Source of the DNA: Candidatus Paraburkholderia calva
Lineage (GTDB): Bacteria; Pseudomonadota; Gammaproteobacteria; Burkholderiales; Burkholderiaceae
Assembly: GCA_001184395.1 (NCBI GenBank)
Contig: LFLF01000024.1
Location: 1 to 37,720 of the forward strand
Reading direction: 5' to 3'
Length of the DNA stretch: 37,720 nucleotides
The number at the start of each line of letters is the position of its first letter. The first letter of the stretch is position 1. Of the stretch, positions 36,259 to 37,720 are shown piece after piece. The translations under genes and the position numbers were made by a program. The notes beneath the pieces are model-generated. The model had not been told where the DNA came from. It worked only from the letters and a program-made list of their open reading frames with translations, and did no database searches.

Positions 36259-37330
36259 ATGGACTTCGATTTCACCGACGAGCAATGCCAGTTTCGCGAC
36301 GCGCTGCGCCGCTATCTCGACAAGGAATACGATTTCGACGCGCGCCAGAAGATCGTCGCATCCGATGCGAGCGTCGATGCCGCACACTGGCGTGCCTTTG
36401 CCGACTTCGGCATGTTCGCGTTGCCGGTGCCGCAAGCGCAGGGCGGTTTCGACTGCGGCGCGGTCGATATGCTCGTCGTCATGCAGGAACTGGGGCGGGC
36501 GCATGTCGTCGAGCCGTACTGGGCGACGGCAGTGGGCATCGAAGCCTTGCGGCTCGGCGCGATGAACGATCTGCTCGAGTGCGCGGCGCACGGCGAGCTT
36601 CGTCTGTCGGTTGCGTTAAATGAACCGCATGCGCGCTATGAGTTGTCCGATCTGCGCATGACCACCCGCGCGCATAAACGGCGCTTATACGCTCGATGGC
36701 GTGAAGTCGATGGTTCAGCACGGTGTGCAAGCCCATTGCTGGATCGTGCCGGCGCGTATCGAAGGCCAAATCGAACTGTTTCTCGTCGAGCGGCAGGCGC
36801 GTGGTGCGCAGGTCACCGAATACCGCACCATCGACGGCCAGCGTGCCGCGCCGCTCACCTTCCGCGACACGTCTTGCAGGCCGGGGCGCGGTGACGCTAG
36901 AACGCATCGCCGATTACGCGACCTTCCTGCTGTGCGCCGAAGCACTTGGCGCGCTCGATGCGTTCAATCGCGCAACCGTCGAGTACACCAAAGAGCGACA
37001 GCAGTTCGGCGTGCCGATCGCGTGTTTCAGGCGCTGCAGCATCGCATGGTCGATATGCTGATTCACACGGAGCAGGCGCGTTCCATCGTCTGTCTCGCGG
37101 CCGCGCGTCTGGCGAGCGACGATCCAGCCACCCGCGCGCAGGCCGTTTCGGCGGCGAAAGCCCGGGTCGGACAGGCGTCGCGCTTCGTCGGCCAGCAGGC
37201 CCGTGCAGTTGCACGGCGGCATGGGCGTGACCAACGAACTGCCGGCGGCGCACTGGTTCAAGCGCCTGTCGATCATCCAGAAACTCGTCGCGTCGCGTGC
37301 GTTTGCGGCGAGTCTCGAACCTCGCACCTT
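36259..37330 (+). pseudogene. Acyl-CoA dehydrogenase small-subunit type (PimD-like), multiply frameshifted
   Basis: From ATG 36259 the reading MDFDFTDEQCQFRDALRRYL is a normal acyl-CoA dehydrogenase N-terminus and runs to SDLRMTTRAHK. Near 36676-36678 an A-run is short, probably by two bases, and the gene continues as NGAYTLDGVKSMVQHG in another frame. Further shifts occur within 36868-36893 (to AVTLERIADYATFLLCAEAL), near 37022 (to VFQALQHRMVDMLIHTEQAR) and near 37200 (to VQLHGGMGVTNELPAAHWFK). Recognisable sequence fades after AFAASLEP at about 37322. The IS element starts soon after and may have removed the end. The gene lies ten bases after the large-subunit type gene, with GAGGAG as ribosome site, so the two were surely an operon. 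It cannot make a functional protein as written. Confidence 0.88.
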
Positions 37331-37432
37331 GATCCGCGGCCATCGCCAGCGTCTACTGCTTCATTGTTTTTTTTGCCTTTCTCCTTGTACGTGCACTCTA
37401 TAACACCTGACAAGCACTAAAAGACCGAAACG

Positions 37433-37720
37433 ATGCGCAGAGCGGACGGCTACACCGAATTGATGTTCATGATGACCACGCTGGATAACTTGGTTCCGGC
37501 CAATCACCCGCTGCGACCGATTCGGCTGTGGTTGAACGAGGCGCTCACTCGCATGGACGCGGTCTTTTCGCGGATGTATGAGAGCGCCGCGAGGGGGGGT
37601 CGTCCGAGCATCGCGCCGGAGAAGCTGATTCGCGCACTGCTGTTGCAAGTGCTGTATTTGATTCGAAGCGAACGCATGTTGATAGAGCAAATCTTCTACA
37701 ACCTGCTGTTTCGCTGGTTC
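37433..37720 (+). mobile_element. IS transposase, N-terminal 96 residues (cut by the window edge)
   Basis: From ATG 37433 the frame is open to the window end and gives MRRADGYTELMFMMTTLDNL, then VPANHPLRPIRLWLNEAL, GGRPSIAPEKLIRALLLQVL and LIEQIFYNLLFRWF. These are the hallmarks of the DUF772/InsH-type N-terminal domain of IS5/IS1182-related transposases. The DDE catalytic residues would lie beyond the edge, so whether it is whole cannot be judged. It differs from the remnant at the left edge. Its left end should lie between the last recognisable dehydrogenase codon (about 37322) and the ATG, where the sequence turns A/T-rich; I could not identify the inverted repeat. Confidence 0.88.

Noticed and set aside
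266-37330. The whole window as a new biological system hidden in broken frames
   Set aside because: Each broken gene can be rejoined into an ordinary family (peptide importer, amino-acid-binding protein, Nudix, acyl-CoA dehydrogenase). There is no repeated signal at the shift sites suggesting programmed frameshifting, apart from the A7 run in yejF, which is listed separately.

Overview
The window reads as a chromosomal segment of a betaproteobacterium of the Burkholderia / Paraburkholderia / Caballeronia group. The evidence is the GC-rich coding, the protein sequences themselves, and the gene order rpsO - pnp - quinone oxidoreductase - tpiA - secG - tRNA-Leu - nuoA to nuoN - DUF2818 - Nudix - DUF1178 - acyl-CoA dehydrogenase, which from memory is the standard order in that group. 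No database was searched.

Layout. 1-0.7 kb: a transposase remnant and a broken small exported protein. 0.7-1.5 kb (minus strand): fabI, the enoyl-ACP reductase of fatty acid synthesis. 1.8-7.4 kb: a yejABEF-type peptide importer operon in which yejB and yejF are frameshifted and the yejA leader carries a stop codon. 7.5-8.2 kb: an intact exported NlpC/P60 peptidase. 8.2-8.6 kb: a leader that may be an attenuator, then leuA to 10.1 kb. 10.2-10.7 kb (minus): a small lipoprotein. 10.9-12.2 kb: a heavily decayed amino-acid-binding protein gene. 12.4-17.9 kb: rpsO, pnp, a quinone oxidoreductase, tpiA and secG, all intact. 18.0-18.1 kb: a damaged tRNA-Leu. 18.3-33.3 kb: all fourteen genes of respiratory complex I (nuoA-N), all intact, followed by a DUF2818 membrane protein. 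33.7-37.3 kb: a frameshifted Nudix hydrolase, an intact DUF1178 protein, an intact acyl-CoA dehydrogenase (large subunit type) and its badly broken small-subunit partner. 37.4 kb to the edge: the start of a different IS transposase.

The pattern is selective decay. About 24 kb of housekeeping sequence has no frameshift that I could find, while roughly 8 kb of transport and accessory genes carries about a dozen frameshifts and two early stop codons, next to IS sequences. This suggests a genome early in reduction, as in host-restricted Burkholderia-type symbionts such as leaf-nodule bacteria or some insect symbionts. That lifestyle is an inference, and draft-sequence error must be excluded.

I do not see a new defence, biosynthetic or mobile system here. 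The points most worth a second look are the degenerate tRNA-Leu, the cluster of short tandem duplications around it and in the nuo leader, the possible attenuator in front of leuA, and the frameshift in an A7 run in yejF.
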